From: Sphaerothrix epifaneia | GTDB taxonomy: Bacteria; Cyanobacteriota; Cyanobacteriia; Phormidesmidales; Phormidesmidaceae | Direction: 5' to 3' | DNA length: 64,000 nt | NCBI RefSeq assembly: GCF_042788235.1 | Contig: NZ_JBHZOL010000068.1 | Span: 7,829 to 71,828 of the forward strand | In this document: positions 7,275 through 16,878 of the stretch, in pieces | How positions within the stretch are numbered: the first letter of the stretch is position 1 | Layout of the letters: the number at the start of each line of letters is the position of its first letter | Made by a program: the position numbers and the translations under genes | The notes under the pieces: generated by a model | The model's input: only the letters and a program-made list of their open reading frames with translations | The model's database searches: none | Told to the model about the DNA's origin: nothing

Positions 7275-8513
7275 TTGCAGAACACGCTATTTGAACACTT
7301 TGGAGCTGCTTTTTCTACCTTGTCTGTTTGTGATTCTCCTAAACAGCAAAGCGATCGCCTGATTCCGTCTCGGCAACGGTTGTTCGTGATGCTGGTGTTG
7401 CTGCTGGCGGGCTGCTTGTCCAGCGCGACTGGATCGATTGTCGCTCCGGTGTTTCCTGAAATTATTGAGCAGCTACAGATTGATCCGGGGTGGGCGGGTG
7501 TATTGGTTAGCGCCCACACGTTGACCACGGCTCTGGCGAGTCCTGTGTTGGGGCTTTTGGCCAATCGCTGGGGGGTTTTGCCGATTTTGCTGCCGTCGCT
7601 GGTGGCTTATGCCGTCTTTGGCGTGGGCGGGGCGATCGCTGCTAACTTTTGGACAATGCTGCTGTGTCGAGGCTTGGTTGGGGCTGCCAGTGGTGGTATT
7701 GCCGCAGGCAGTATTGGCTTGCTCAGCAATTTGTATGGCGGTGAAGCGCGATCGCGCATGATGGGTTACGCCACCAGTGCTTTAGCTAGCGCCACGGTGG
7801 TTTTTCCTATTTTGGGGGGCTGGCTGGGGCTATATCACTGGCGCTGGGCTTTTGGGCTGTATGGGTTGAGCTTACCCGTTGCGATCGCGGCGGCAATTCT
7901 TTTTCCTCGCCAGGTTCAGCAGTTAAGTCAAACGGTTGACCTGCGTCAGGCGCAGGGAATTCGCCAGGTTTTACAACAGCGCAAAATTTGGTTTTTGTTT
8001 GCGGCACTAGCTGCCGTTTCCGCTATTTTTTACGTCGTCGTTGTATATGCGCCGCTCTATCTCAAAGCTGCGATCGGAGCTAGTTCGCTGCTCAACGGTA
8101 TTGTGCTGGCCTCCCGCGCGATCGGAGCAGCCGTGCTGTCGGCTGTGGGAGCCAATCGTTTAGCCAAAGCCATTGGCCTATCGTCTACGATTGCAGTGGG
8201 CTTTTTGTGTATGGCGTTGTCTCTGGCGGCAATTCCCAACTTAGTCAATCCTTCGCTGATATTGCTAACGGCTTTGCTGTTTGGCTTAGGGTTCGGTTTA
8301 GTGATGCCTAATTTTTATAGTGGTTTAGCCAATCTATCGCCCGACAGTCAGCGATCGGGGGTGCTGGCTTTGGGAACTGGCTTTGCCTCGCTGGGGCAGT
8401 TTGTCTCTCCCCTCATTTTTGGCTCCGTTTGGAAGGCGGCTGGGGGTAGCGTCTTCTACGCAGCAGCAGGCATAGCGGTTATTATAGGCATTCTAAGCTG
8501 GCAACGACGGTAG
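7275..8513 (+). CDS. Major facilitator superfamily transporter
   Basis: The 412-residue protein has about 12 hydrophobic segments and an MFS layout. It carries 'GSIVAPVFPEIIEQLQI' after helix 1, 'LGLLANRWGVLPILLPSLVAYAVFG' across helices 2-3, and 'RGLVGAASGGIAAGSIGLLSNLYGGEARSRMMG' across helix 4 and the following loop. This pattern is typical of the DHA1-like drug or metabolite efflux branch. The frame opens with TTG and no clear ribosome site, so the start is uncertain; the first roughly 30 residues are polar and may be partly untranslated. The substrate is unknown. The gene is divergent from the ceramide-like operon, so export of a related product is possible but unsupported. Confidence 0.85.
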   Translation: MQNTLFEHFGAAFSTLSVCDSPKQQSDRLIPSRQRLFVMLVLLLAGCLSSATGSIVAPVFPEIIEQLQIDPGWAGVLVSAHTLTTALASPVLGLLANRWGVLPILLPSLVAYAVFGVGGAIAANFWTMLLCRGLVGAASGGIAAGSIGLLSNLYGGEARSRMMGYATSALASATVVFPILGGWLGLYHWRWAFGLYGLSLPVAIAAAILFPRQVQQLSQTVDLRQAQGIRQVLQQRKIWFLFAALAAVSAIFYVVVVYAPLYLKAAIGASSLLNGIVLASRAIGAAVLSAVGANRLAKAIGLSSTIAVGFLCMALSLAAIPNLVNPSLILLTALLFGLGFGLVMPNFYSGLANLSPDSQRSGVLALGTGFASLGQFVSPLIFGSVWKAAGGSVFYAAAGIAVIIGILSWQRR

Positions 8514-8528
8514 ACGATTTGGGGAGCT

Positions 8529-9032
8529 ATGGTTGAGAAAACCGCCAGGGCGAGGCTGTTGCAGCGTTGGGCAATTCCAGGATTGCTGGTGGTGGTGGCG
8601 CTGCGCCAGATTTGGTTAAGTCATACGGTGGGGCTAAGTGCTTGGCACGGCGGCGGATTTGGCATGTTTGCCTCGGTCGATCGCGACGAACGACGGCTGA
8701 TTCAGGTGCAGGCGGCTACTTGTCAGGGGCAGATGATTCAAGTTGATTTGCGCCCTCCCAGTACACTGCTGAGTGAAGCAGAACTGATCCACGTCATGAC
8801 TGTGCCGAAGGTGGCTTTGCTGGAAGCTGTGGGTCAAAAGGTGCTGGCGGCTACCCTGCAGCCGAGCGATCGCCCCAATGTCTATTTAGCGCAGGCGGCG
8901 CAAACGGTTGACTACCCCTCTGAAACTTGCCTGCAACAGGTAACGGTGCAAGTTTGGCGACCCTATCATCGCCGTCATTTAGGTCAGATTTGGTATGAGC
9001 CAATATCGCCAGCAGTTGAGGTCAGCCAATGA
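8529..9032 (+). CDS. Small membrane-anchored protein paired with an HTTM-like gene
   Basis: This 167-residue protein has one N-terminal hydrophobic segment (about 12-35). It is followed by 'GGGFGMFASVDRDERR', a motif like those seen in partners of HTTM/gamma-carboxylase-like membrane proteins, and then a beta-rich soluble domain. The ATG follows GGGGAG closely. It starts 15 bp after the MFS stop and its own stop overlaps the next ATG by 4 bp, so it is translationally coupled to that gene. The function is unknown. The pairing suggests one complex at the cytoplasmic membrane. Confidence 0.7.
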   Translation: MVEKTARARLLQRWAIPGLLVVVALRQIWLSHTVGLSAWHGGGFGMFASVDRDERRLIQVQAATCQGQMIQVDLRPPSTLLSEAELIHVMTVPKVALLEAVGQKVLAATLQPSDRPNVYLAQAAQTVDYPSETCLQQVTVQVWRPYHRRHLGQIWYEPISPAVEVSQ

Positions 9033-9925
9033 TTCAAGCTTGGAGCCAACGCTGGTCGCAAACCATTACCCGCTTGCTCAACCAACCTCGCTACCAGCTG
9101 ATTTTGCGGCTGACGCTGGTTATTGTGGCTTTACAGGGAATTGATGAGCTACATGCTGAACGCTTGCCCGAAAAAGGGCTGGCTGTCGTCATGCTGTTTT
9201 CGGCCAAACTGCTTCAGAGTCGCTATGCCTGGTGTGGGTTGGCTGCTCTGATGGTTTGGAATAATGTTTATTTCTGGTGGCGGTTGGTCAACCACGAATA
9301 CCTGATTACTTATTGGGTTCTGGTTTGTGCGATCGCGGCTTTTAGTCAGTTTTCCTTAAAAATCTTTGCCTGGAATGCTCGTTTGCTCATTGGCCTGTGC
9401 TTTTTGTTTGCTACGGCCTGGAAATTTATGGGCGGTGAGTATTTGGATGGCTCATTTCTGCACCTGACTTTTTTGGTTGATCCCCGATTGGCTATGGGGG
9501 CAACCTGGTTGGGGGGGGTCGCGGCGGATTTGCTGCAAGACAATTACGATCAATTGCTCACTATCCAGGCGGCAACTAGCCCTGAATCCGCTTTGATTAA
9601 CAGCAGTCCGCTAATGTCGGCTTTAAGCGTGGCATTGTCTTACTGGACAATTTTTATTGAAGGAATTGTGGCGATCGCCTTTTTATCTCCCTGGCCGCGC
9701 TGGCTGTTTCTCCACCGCGATGAATGGCTGCTAATTTTTGTGGTTTCAACCTATTCAGTCATTCCGGTTTTTAGCTTCGCCGCTATTTTGCTGCTGATGG
9801 GGCTGGCGCAGTGTGCTTTGACGCAGCGCTTTAAGGCAGCCCTTTATCTAAATCTTTTATTACTAATTCCGCTGTGGCTGCCGCTACCGCAAGAAATTTT
9901 TTATTTTTTGCAGCAATGGTCTTAA
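9029..9925 (+). CDS. HTTM-like multi-spanning membrane protein
   Basis: This 298-residue protein has roughly eight hydrophobic segments. The segment 'FLFATAWKFMGGEYLDGSFLHLTFL' (about 127-152) resembles the conserved core of HTTM proteins, the membrane domain shared with vitamin K-dependent gamma-carboxylase. Weak similarity is all I can claim, and no catalytic residue can be pointed to. Its ATG overlaps the stop of the partner gene. Its TAA overlaps the end of the convergent gcvT gene by 4 bp. Confidence 0.65.
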   Translation: MIQAWSQRWSQTITRLLNQPRYQLILRLTLVIVALQGIDELHAERLPEKGLAVVMLFSAKLLQSRYAWCGLAALMVWNNVYFWWRLVNHEYLITYWVLVCAIAAFSQFSLKIFAWNARLLIGLCFLFATAWKFMGGEYLDGSFLHLTFLVDPRLAMGATWLGGVAADLLQDNYDQLLTIQAATSPESALINSSPLMSALSVALSYWTIFIEGIVAIAFLSPWPRWLFLHRDEWLLIFVVSTYSVIPVFSFAAILLLMGLAQCALTQRFKAALYLNLLLLIPLWLPLPQEIFYFLQQWS

Positions 9926-11019
9926 GCCCGTCGGTAAAAAGGGCGTTTGACCACTTTTGCCGGGTAGGCTTTGCCGCGAATTTCAACCGCGAGGGTTTGG
10001 CCTACTTTGCTCAAACTGGCTGGCACATAAGCCAGCGCCACTGGATAACCCAGCGTTGGCGAAAGGGTGCCGCTGGTAACCTGACCTACCGTTTCTTCCT
10101 GGTGTAGAACTGCATAGCCGTGGCGGGCAATATTGCGCCCTGGCAACTGTAGCCCGACCAAGCGACGCTCTACCCCTTGCGCTTGTTGCTGCGCCAACAC
10201 AGAGCGGCCAATAAAATCGCCTTTGCGATCGAGATGCACCAGCCATTTTAGTCCAGCTTCGAGCGGGGTGGTGGTTTCATCAATGTCTTGACCATAAAGT
10301 GCCATGGCCGCTTCTAGACGCAGCGTATCGCGTGCCCCCAACCCACAAGGGATTACCCCCAGTTCTTGCAGCGATCGCCAAAGGGCTACTCCCGTTTCAG
10401 GAGTTACCATCACTTCAAAGCCGTCTTCGCCAGTGTACCCCGTACGGGCGAGGAACCCTGGCTGACCCAAAACCTCTGCCATTGTGTGGCCATATCGGCT
10501 GACGGTCGCTAAGTCAGCATCAACCAGTTTTTGCAGTTGAGCAATCGCTGCTGGCCCTTGTACGGCAATTAAAGCCTGTTCAAAGGATACATCTAGCAAC
10601 TTGGCCTCTGTCGAGTCAATTTGCGTCAGTAACCAAGCTTTGTCTTTTGGCGTGGTGGCTGCATTGACAATCGTGACAACCTGCTGCCAGCCCTGAGCAT
10701 CGACGCCTTGATAATAAATAATTAGATCGTCAATGATGCCGCCGCTGGGGTTGAGCAAAACCGTGTATTGAGCTTTACCCGGTTCTAGCTGACTTAAATC
10801 AGACGGCACCAGCCGCTGGAGTTGATCTAATACGGCTGAACCTTGCAGCTTAAACTTACCCATGTGAGAAATATCAAACATGCCTGCTGCCTGCCGAACA
10901 GCTTCGTGTTCTTGCTTAATACCGCTATACTGCACAGGCATTTCCCAACCTGAAAAGTCAGTAAAGCGCGCTTTACTTTCTAGCGCTAAGGCATACAGGG
11001 GCGTCCGCGATAAGGTCAT
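9922..11019 (-). CDS. gcvT: Aminomethyltransferase, T-protein of the glycine cleavage system
   Basis: GcvT transfers the methylene unit from H-protein-bound aminomethyl lipoate to tetrahydrofolate and releases ammonia, as part of photorespiratory glycine decarboxylation. Family features are 'RTPLYALALESKARFTDFSGWEMPVQY' near the start, 'MFDISHMGKF', 'RTGYTGEDGFEV' and 'GLGARDTLRLEAAMALYGQDI'. The start is set at the ATG giving MTLSRTPLY and 365 residues, the usual length. The frame stays open for 54 more codons upstream to 11181, but that stretch matches a dispersed intergenic repeat, not protein. gcvH and gcvP are not in the window. Confidence 0.95.
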   Translation of the reverse strand: MTLSRTPLYALALESKARFTDFSGWEMPVQYSGIKQEHEAVRQAAGMFDISHMGKFKLQGSAVLDQLQRLVPSDLSQLEPGKAQYTVLLNPSGGIIDDLIIYYQGVDAQGWQQVVTIVNAATTPKDKAWLLTQIDSTEAKLLDVSFEQALIAVQGPAAIAQLQKLVDADLATVSRYGHTMAEVLGQPGFLARTGYTGEDGFEVMVTPETGVALWRSLQELGVIPCGLGARDTLRLEAAMALYGQDIDETTTPLEAGLKWLVHLDRKGDFIGRSVLAQQQAQGVERRLVGLQLPGRNIARHGYAVLHQEETVGQVTSGTLSPTLGYPVALAYVPASLSKVGQTLAVEIRGKAYPAKVVKRPFYRRA

Positions 11020-11030
11020 GTGATTAGTTA

Positions 11031-11127
11031 AAGGTAGAAGGCAAAGGGCAGAGATCAGCAGGAAAGCTTTTCTGTTAAAGGCTCTTAGCCATTGGAGTGT
11101 CTCAATGCTGGTGGCTACCGCTATAGT
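11031..11127 (+). repeat. Dispersed intergenic element, copy A
   Basis: One of seven copies of a roughly 90-bp element. The core reads GGAAAGCTTTTCTGT, then a GCGGCTTGCAGCC-like block, then a TTGAG-type stem, and it ends in GGTGGCTACCGCTATAGT. This copy lies immediately upstream of gcvT and creates the false upstream extension of its frame. Other copies are at 19538, 30344, 47493, 49476, 56515 and 63764. Confidence 0.85.
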
Positions 11128-11679
11128 AACGGCTTCTCGGATGGTGTAGGCAGTTTGGCAAAAATGATCTGTTTGACTCACGCCTTGATCGGGGCTGAAG
11201 GTTGCTGCTGAGCTAACTGAGGAGTCAAGCGGTGAGACATCAGCGGCTCATGGGATGAGTTAAGCGGGTGACTGACCGTATGCTCAACTTTCGCCAAAAT
11301 TCGTCAAGAGGAAATAGATTAATCAGGTTCTCTAGCCTGGCTCGATGGCTGTTTGGGTGCTGATCAGGGGATGCTAATGGGACAGAAGCTCAACAATTTG
11401 TCAGCGCTATTTTAAAGACAATGGGTTTAGGGAGGCATTACTGAATAGCGGTATGATTTTTCGGGTTTTTGGTTGAACTTTCAAAGGATTCAACGTTCGA
11501 TTCATACCTTGAATCAGCAACCCCGGCTTAGGTAAACGCGATCGCTCGATAGCTGAGACAGCTAAAGCAAATTTGCAAGTAGCTTAGTATCTATACCATT
11601 AGGCGAATTGTCAGCCGAATTGGCTGTTGATTATGATTTTCTCTCAGGAAAACTTTGTAAAGCGCTGAACGGGTGACTC
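11128..11679. other. Long intergenic region between gcvT and the K+ transport genes
   Basis: Between the dispersed repeat and the TrkA-like gene I see no supportable ORF. GGTATGA at about 11451 and TCATACC at about 11501 form inverted arms around an AT-rich stretch, which could be an operator or an RNA fold. I looked for a glycine riboswitch upstream of gcvT and did not find its conserved core. Confidence 0.4.
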
Positions 11680-12105
11680 ATGTACATACTGGTGGTTGGA
11701 GCAAGCCCTGAAAGTGACAACTTAATCGATATTTTGATTGACCAAGGCCACCGGGTGGCTCTGATTGAAAGCAATGAAGACCAAGCCCGCCATATCTTAA
11801 AGAAGCACAAAAACATTGATGTCTTTCAAGCCAGTATTTCTCAGGGCGATATTTTAGAAGAGGCCCGGGCAGAAACCGCAGATGCGATCGTAGCGGCTAC
11901 GGGAGATGATTCTGCCAATCTGATGGCTATGTTTCTGGGTAGAGAATACGGGATTGAAACCCTAGTTAGCATTATCAATGAGCCTAAGCATCACTCTATG
12001 TTTGAGCGTTTAGGGGTTAAAGTGTTGGCAAATCCAGCCGCCATTATTGCTCAACAGCTTTATCGGTTAATTGAAAAGTCTAGGTCTGAAGCTAAGAAAG
12101 GCTAG
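11680..12105 (+). CDS. TrkA-N/RCK-type NAD-binding subunit of a K+ uptake system
   Basis: This 141-residue protein is a single RCK N-terminal (Rossmann) domain. It has 'YILVVGASPESDNLIDILIDQGHRVALIES' as the dinucleotide-binding strand-loop-helix, with the acidic residue closing strand 2. 'DAIVAATGDDSANLMAMFLGREYG' is the typical TrkA middle segment. It is shorter than KtrA because no RCK-C domain follows. It lies 60 bp before a TrkH/KtrB-type channel gene and would gate that channel from the cytoplasm by nucleotide binding. Confidence 0.85.
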   Translation: MYILVVGASPESDNLIDILIDQGHRVALIESNEDQARHILKKHKNIDVFQASISQGDILEEARAETADAIVAATGDDSANLMAMFLGREYGIETLVSIINEPKHHSMFERLGVKVLANPAAIIAQQLYRLIEKSRSEAKKG

Positions 12106-12168
12106 TCGGTTTTGCGGGTGTTGCTTCCAGTTAACTCGCTGAAACCGACGGCTTGAAGCAGTTGATTG

Positions 12169-13677
12169 ATGATTGCCAGGTTGAGCATAAATCCTTATCT
12201 CAAAACAGTTCTGCGCGATTTAGGATTGTTAATTCACATTCCGGCAGCGATGGCGCTGCTGAGCTTGCCGATTTGTCTACTAGCAGGTGAATATTATGCG
12301 GTGGTTCCTTTTCTGCTAACGGCGATCGCAGCGCTGATAACGGGGCAAGGCTTGTTTCGGCTATTTCGGCAAGCCAGTGCTTCTAAGCTACGTCAGGCTT
12401 TGATTACCGTTGCGCTGAGCTGGGCGGTTATTCCTGTTTTTGGAGCGCTGCCATTTCTTTTGATCGCCGATTCTATAGTGGGTACCCCTCCGGCTTTACC
12501 CACCATTGCCTATTTTCAAAGCCCCTGGAACGCTCTGTTTGAAGCGACATCAGGTTTTACCAGTGCAGGGCTAACCATGACGATTCGTGAAGCGGTGTTG
12601 CCCCACAGCTTACAGTGGTGGCGCTCTTTTATGCAGTGGATTGGGGGGGTTGGGGTAATTGTTTTGATGATTGCGGTTTTAGAACCTGCTACCAGTTCTG
12701 AAAACCTTTACTTTGCAGAAGGGCGGAGCCGTCGTATTGGCATCACTTTGCAACAAACGGTTCGCAACATCTGGTGGATTTATCTGCTTTACACCCTTGC
12801 AGGAATTTTATTACTTCGCATCGCGGGTATGCCCTGGTGGGAAGCGCTAAATCATAGCATGACGGCCATTTCAACGGGTGGCTTTAGCGTTACCAACAAC
12901 AGCATGGCAGCCTATGGAGCCAGAGAGCAGCTAGCAGTGATAGTGCTGATGATTTTGGGGGCAATCAGCTTTGCCAATCACTTTCAGTTTTTGACCCGGC
13001 GGCGCTTAAAGGCACTTTGGGGAGATGCCCAGCACCGGGCTTTGTGGCTTTTATTGGCTTTGGGGTTTGGTTTGCTCTTGGCTGAAGTGTACTGGTACAG
13101 CGGTCGTGTTCAGGGGCTAAATGCTGGTTTTCAATGGGTTTCGGCGTTGACAACTTGTGGCTTTGCGAGTTTAGACGTGCAGCAGTGGAGTCTGAGCGCT
13201 AAGCTTTTGCTCAGTTTAGGCATGATTTTTGGGGCGGCTTCGGGGTCTACTGTGGGCGGGCTAAAGCTAAACCGGGTCATTTCTCTCTACAAAGCTGTGG
13301 CTTGGCGCTTTGAGCGTACTGGATTACGCCCTCATCAGCTCATGCGCTATCAGCTAGATGGCCGGGTTGTCTCTCCTCAAGAGGCGAATCGGCAAATTGA
13401 ATCAGCCGCTGTTTTAGCGGTTCTTTGGCTCAGCCTGGTGGCAGTGGGCACAGTGGTTTTAGTGCATATCGTTGGCTCAGAATATACACTGGCGGATGTC
13501 GTTTTTGAAGTTGCTTCAGCTTTAGGCAGTGCTGGTCTGAGCAGCGGTATTACGGGGCCAATGTTGCCGTGGGCAGGCAAGCTAACGCTGATGCTGCTGA
13601 TGTGGATGGGGCGCTTAGAAATTATCCCCGTTTTGCTGCTGCTATCAATGCCGCTGCGCCACCTGAGTAAAAGGTGA
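12169..13677 (+). CDS. TrkH/KtrB-family K+ transporter, membrane subunit
   Basis: This 502-residue membrane protein has the four-fold pore repeats of the SKT family. Filter-like segments are 'ATSGFTSAGLTM', 'AISTGGFSVTNNS', 'ALTTCGFASLDVQ' and 'ALGSAGLSSGITG', each with the conserved Gly. 'GGVGVIVLMIAVL' and 'SGSTVGGLKLNRV' are also typical. I use the ATG at 12169 although a TTG lies one codon earlier. With the upstream RCK protein it forms a Na+- or H+-coupled K+ uptake system, likely important in osmotic adaptation. KtrB versus TrkH cannot be decided without alignment. Confidence 0.9.
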   Translation: MIARLSINPYLKTVLRDLGLLIHIPAAMALLSLPICLLAGEYYAVVPFLLTAIAALITGQGLFRLFRQASASKLRQALITVALSWAVIPVFGALPFLLIADSIVGTPPALPTIAYFQSPWNALFEATSGFTSAGLTMTIREAVLPHSLQWWRSFMQWIGGVGVIVLMIAVLEPATSSENLYFAEGRSRRIGITLQQTVRNIWWIYLLYTLAGILLLRIAGMPWWEALNHSMTAISTGGFSVTNNSMAAYGAREQLAVIVLMILGAISFANHFQFLTRRRLKALWGDAQHRALWLLLALGFGLLLAEVYWYSGRVQGLNAGFQWVSALTTCGFASLDVQQWSLSAKLLLSLGMIFGAASGSTVGGLKLNRVISLYKAVAWRFERTGLRPHQLMRYQLDGRVVSPQEANRQIESAAVLAVLWLSLVAVGTVVLVHIVGSEYTLADVVFEVASALGSAGLSSGITGPMLPWAGKLTLMLLMWMGRLEIIPVLLLLSMPLRHLSKR

Positions 13678-13699
13678 CCCCATAAAACCGCTACGGCTG

Positions 13700-16540
13700 C
13701 TAGCGCCCCTGACGACGTGAAAAGGGTTTGCTGGTGGGGCCGTCGATTTGCACCCGTCGAGCCGGATTTTTGTGAGCAATGGGTAAAATCACCCGGCTTA
13801 ACACGCGGCCATCGTCTAGCTTAAACAAGTTCAGTTCGCCTCCCATTTTCTGCATCAGCGCTTGACAAATGGCAAAATGCAACCCAGGGGGATCTTCTAG
13901 CTGAGAGGGGGCTAGCAGGTCTTCTGGGCGGCCTGAGTGCAGTTCTTCAATCAGGGCGTCGTCAATGATGCCGCTGTCGGTAATGGCGACTTCAATCCAG
14001 TCGCGGTTGTGAGGGCGACACCAAATGTCAATTCTGCCGCCAACGGCTGAGCGATCGCAGGCGGCTGCCATTAATTCGTACAAAATAAATTCAATTTTGG
14101 GAATATCACCGCCAATGGTGAGGTTGTTGTCGTTGTGAACTTTGGCCCAAAGCTGCTGCCGCTCGATGGCGGTGCGTGCCCGCTCCATCAGGCGGTTGAG
14201 CAGACTCGCTAGCGGCGTGGTTTCGTACTCGCTGTGGAGCTGCCAGTCTTCGTGTTTCAAGATGGGGGCTAGCGTGGTCAACAAGCTGCCCAACTGCCGC
14301 AAGACCTGCTGATACTGAGGGCTAGATGGCGTACTTTTTTGGACGCTGAGTTCGTTGAGGCGACGGACGCTGTGTTCAATCAGTCGATGAACTTCGCCAA
14401 AGCGCTTTTGTTTGTACCAGTTGAGAGCTTCTAGCGACTCTCGTTGAATTAGTAGCATTTCAACTAACCCCAAATGGCGACGCGACCAGGCTAGCTGGTT
14501 TGCCAGCAGAGTTAGAGCGTTGAGATGATACTCTGACCAGCGGCGATCGCTTTGGTCTGCCAAAATCAGGACGGCGTTGCAGGTATGCTCTGGAGCGGTC
14601 TTTAAAGCCATTGCCAGCAGTTTGCTACCCGTGGGCGCTCGTAGCCACTGACGGCTATTGTCGGGCAGGTCTTCTAAGGTTAGCGGTAGCAACCCTTCTG
14701 TTTGCAAGGCCCAACTAACAATGGCGTCTGAAGCAACTGGGATGGTGGCTGTGGTTACCAGATCAAACGACTTTTCCTTGATGACGGTGCAGGTAATGCG
14801 GGCTTCTGGTTGGTCAGCAACCCAGCTAATTAAGCCAATCAGCGGCACCCGTAAGAGCTTAGCAATATACTCCAGCGTTCCTTGCTCTAGCTGGTCGAGC
14901 TGAAAGGTGCGCTGAATGGTTTGCAAGCCCCATTGCATGGTCTGGTAAAGCTGAATTTGCTGGCTGACCTGTCGTTGCAGTTGCCACTGATGCAAAATCA
15001 GACCCACCTGCTGGCTGACGACCTGTACCAAAGATCTGTCGAGCTGATTCCAACTGTGAGCATGACGACTGCTAACAATAAGTAATCCTTCCGGTGCATG
15101 CCCCATCGAAACGTTACAAACAATCAGCGATCGCGCTTTCATCTCAGCCAGGATAGGCTGCCAAGCTAATAGCTTTAGCTCATCTTCGAGATCTTCAATA
15201 CAGATGGCATCTTGGCTGCGCTCTAGCATTTGCCAGTCAACATCGCTGAGCGGCGGCCAAGGTGTGCGGGCAAAGCGAGAAACCTGAGTCCGACTGTAGT
15301 AACACAGCTCAAAGCCTGCCAGCTCAGAGTTGTAAAGCAAAACCATTAGCTGATCGGCTTGCAGGCGGGGGCAAAGTTCTTTCGCGCACAAATCTAGCGT
15401 TTTGCGCCAGTCTTCATGGCTGTGGATGCTGCGCGAGACGGTAGCAGTTAGCACCTGATTGGCCTTAACTTCTTCCACTTTGGCTTCCATTTCTGCCGTT
15501 GGCATGGCCAAGCCTACCAGTCGCGCTGCTGCCTGTAGATAGTTCCGTTCTGCCTCCGTCCAAATGCGTGCCTGTTCGCCTTCGACTGAAATAAACCCCA
15601 ACAGTTCAGACTGAAACCGAATGGGGGCAGCAATGAGCGATCGCGCCCTGAGCTGCTGCATCAACAAGCTGGTAACGGTGGTATTGAGCGATGTTTGGGC
15701 TTCCCCAATGACCACAAGCTGATTAGCCTGTAGCGATTGATAAAATCCCTTGACTTGGCTGACTTCGATGCGCGAATCGGCAGGATGACTTTCGATAGTA
15801 TGAATCGTTGGTCGCGTACGGTGGTAGGCTACCCGATGCCAAAAAAATCTTTCTTGAGGTGCAAACCAGTAAATATTGGTACGTGAAGGCGCGATAAACT
15901 GATGCGTTATTTGCACAACGGTTTTGAGCCGATCTTCTAAATGGGTTAGTGGCTCAAGCGCTTCTAGCAAGCTCAAAAGCGGTTGATCAGCCCGCTTCAG
16001 CTTCAACTGCTGCTGATTTTGCTCGTGCAAATAAAGCGCTTCGGCCAAAGCGCCCAAAACCAGGGCTAAAACAGCCCGCTGCGAGGCGCTAGGCGACATG
16101 CCCCACTGTTCGGTTGCCAAAAGCATTACGCCTAAGCAGGTATGGCGATGACGAATGGGAAAAAGCAACGTTCCCTGAATATTTTGCTGCTCTGCGATGG
16201 GTGCCCAGGTTCCTGCTCTCGATTCGGCGCGTAAATCGGGTACCGCTAAAGGCCGCTGCTGAATAACGACTTGTTCCATCAAATCGCCTGGACTTAGCGA
16301 AATCATCTGATGCATCAGGCGAATCGGTGCGGCGCTACGCCCCCCCTGACCCTGAAGCTGATGGTTGACGCGGTCGTATAGGCCAATCCAGAGGAAAGGA
16401 TATTCAAACTCGGCGCTGACATACTCCAGGACAGCCTCAATTAAGGGTTCTAAATCCTCCAACTCCCGCAGAGTTTGCAGAATTCGCCCTAAAGCCACAA
16501 CTTGCTTGTCAAACTTGGTTGGTGCCTTTGGCTGCCCCAT
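13700..16540 (-). CDS. Multi-GAF sensor protein with C-terminal ATPase-like domain
   Basis: This 946-residue soluble protein has about four GAF-type domains in tandem, roughly at 20-180, 200-350, 365-515 and 530-690. They are recognised by repeated 'tLLFPIRHRHTCLGVMLLA', 'SLIAAPIRFQSELLGFISVEGEQA' and similar patterns. After a helical linker (about 690-800, 'RFGEVHRLIEHSVRRLNEL') comes an HATPase_c-like domain at about 800-925. There 'KIEFILYELMAAACDRS' stands for the N-box, 'VAITDSGIIDDALIEEL' for G1, and 'GLHFAICQALMQKMGGELNL' for G2. The N-box Asn is not obvious and the H-box is atypical, so kinase activity is uncertain. No response regulator is adjacent. The ligand is unknown. Confidence 0.75.
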   Translation of the reverse strand: MGQPKAPTKFDKQVVALGRILQTLRELEDLEPLIEAVLEYVSAEFEYPFLWIGLYDRVNHQLQGQGGRSAAPIRLMHQMISLSPGDLMEQVVIQQRPLAVPDLRAESRAGTWAPIAEQQNIQGTLLFPIRHRHTCLGVMLLATEQWGMSPSASQRAVLALVLGALAEALYLHEQNQQQLKLKRADQPLLSLLEALEPLTHLEDRLKTVVQITHQFIAPSRTNIYWFAPQERFFWHRVAYHRTRPTIHTIESHPADSRIEVSQVKGFYQSLQANQLVVIGEAQTSLNTTVTSLLMQQLRARSLIAAPIRFQSELLGFISVEGEQARIWTEAERNYLQAAARLVGLAMPTAEMEAKVEEVKANQVLTATVSRSIHSHEDWRKTLDLCAKELCPRLQADQLMVLLYNSELAGFELCYYSRTQVSRFARTPWPPLSDVDWQMLERSQDAICIEDLEDELKLLAWQPILAEMKARSLIVCNVSMGHAPEGLLIVSSRHAHSWNQLDRSLVQVVSQQVGLILHQWQLQRQVSQQIQLYQTMQWGLQTIQRTFQLDQLEQGTLEYIAKLLRVPLIGLISWVADQPEARITCTVIKEKSFDLVTTATIPVASDAIVSWALQTEGLLPLTLEDLPDNSRQWLRAPTGSKLLAMALKTAPEHTCNAVLILADQSDRRWSEYHLNALTLLANQLAWSRRHLGLVEMLLIQRESLEALNWYKQKRFGEVHRLIEHSVRRLNELSVQKSTPSSPQYQQVLRQLGSLLTTLAPILKHEDWQLHSEYETTPLASLLNRLMERARTAIERQQLWAKVHNDNNLTIGGDIPKIEFILYELMAAACDRSAVGGRIDIWCRPHNRDWIEVAITDSGIIDDALIEELHSGRPEDLLAPSQLEDPPGLHFAICQALMQKMGGELNLFKLDDGRVLSRVILPIAHKNPARRVQIDGPTSKPFSRRQGR

Positions 16541-16878
16541 GCCCTATTGACTCCTTAACGGCCTAGATCATTTTTCCCTGTTTGCCAGAATTGAGAAGTC
16601 TCTGCCGCGATCGCTGACAGGTCTAGTCATCCTCATTTCTATTACTTAATAGATCGGGAAATATACCACTATGCAGATCTATCGACCTCAGTTTACTGGC
16701 TCAATTCTTGCCCCGCTTGCTTAATTTAATGCACCCATGCTTTTAAGATGATGCCAATAGCTATAGCAGAGGTGACTGATTGATAACAGCGTGTGGTTAA
16801 CAGACTTAGCAGTTTTACGAGATTAACTAACCGCTATCTTGACAAAGATTTTGAAAGATCAGGCCAAGGAGAGAGTTT
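16541..16878. other. Divergent intergenic region between the GAF sensor and pyrD
   Basis: These 338 bp are AT-rich relative to their neighbours and should hold both promoters. I see no ORF, repeat or recognised regulatory motif. The AAGGAGAG at 16866-16873 is the pyrD ribosome site and supports the TTG start. Confidence 0.45.

Noticed and set aside
11020..11181. N-terminal extension of GcvT
   Set aside because: The DNA is mostly dispersed repeat copy A, and the conserved GcvT start is the internal ATG.
11182..11330. Glycine riboswitch upstream of gcvT
   Set aside because: I looked for the conserved tandem aptamer core on the minus strand and did not find it.
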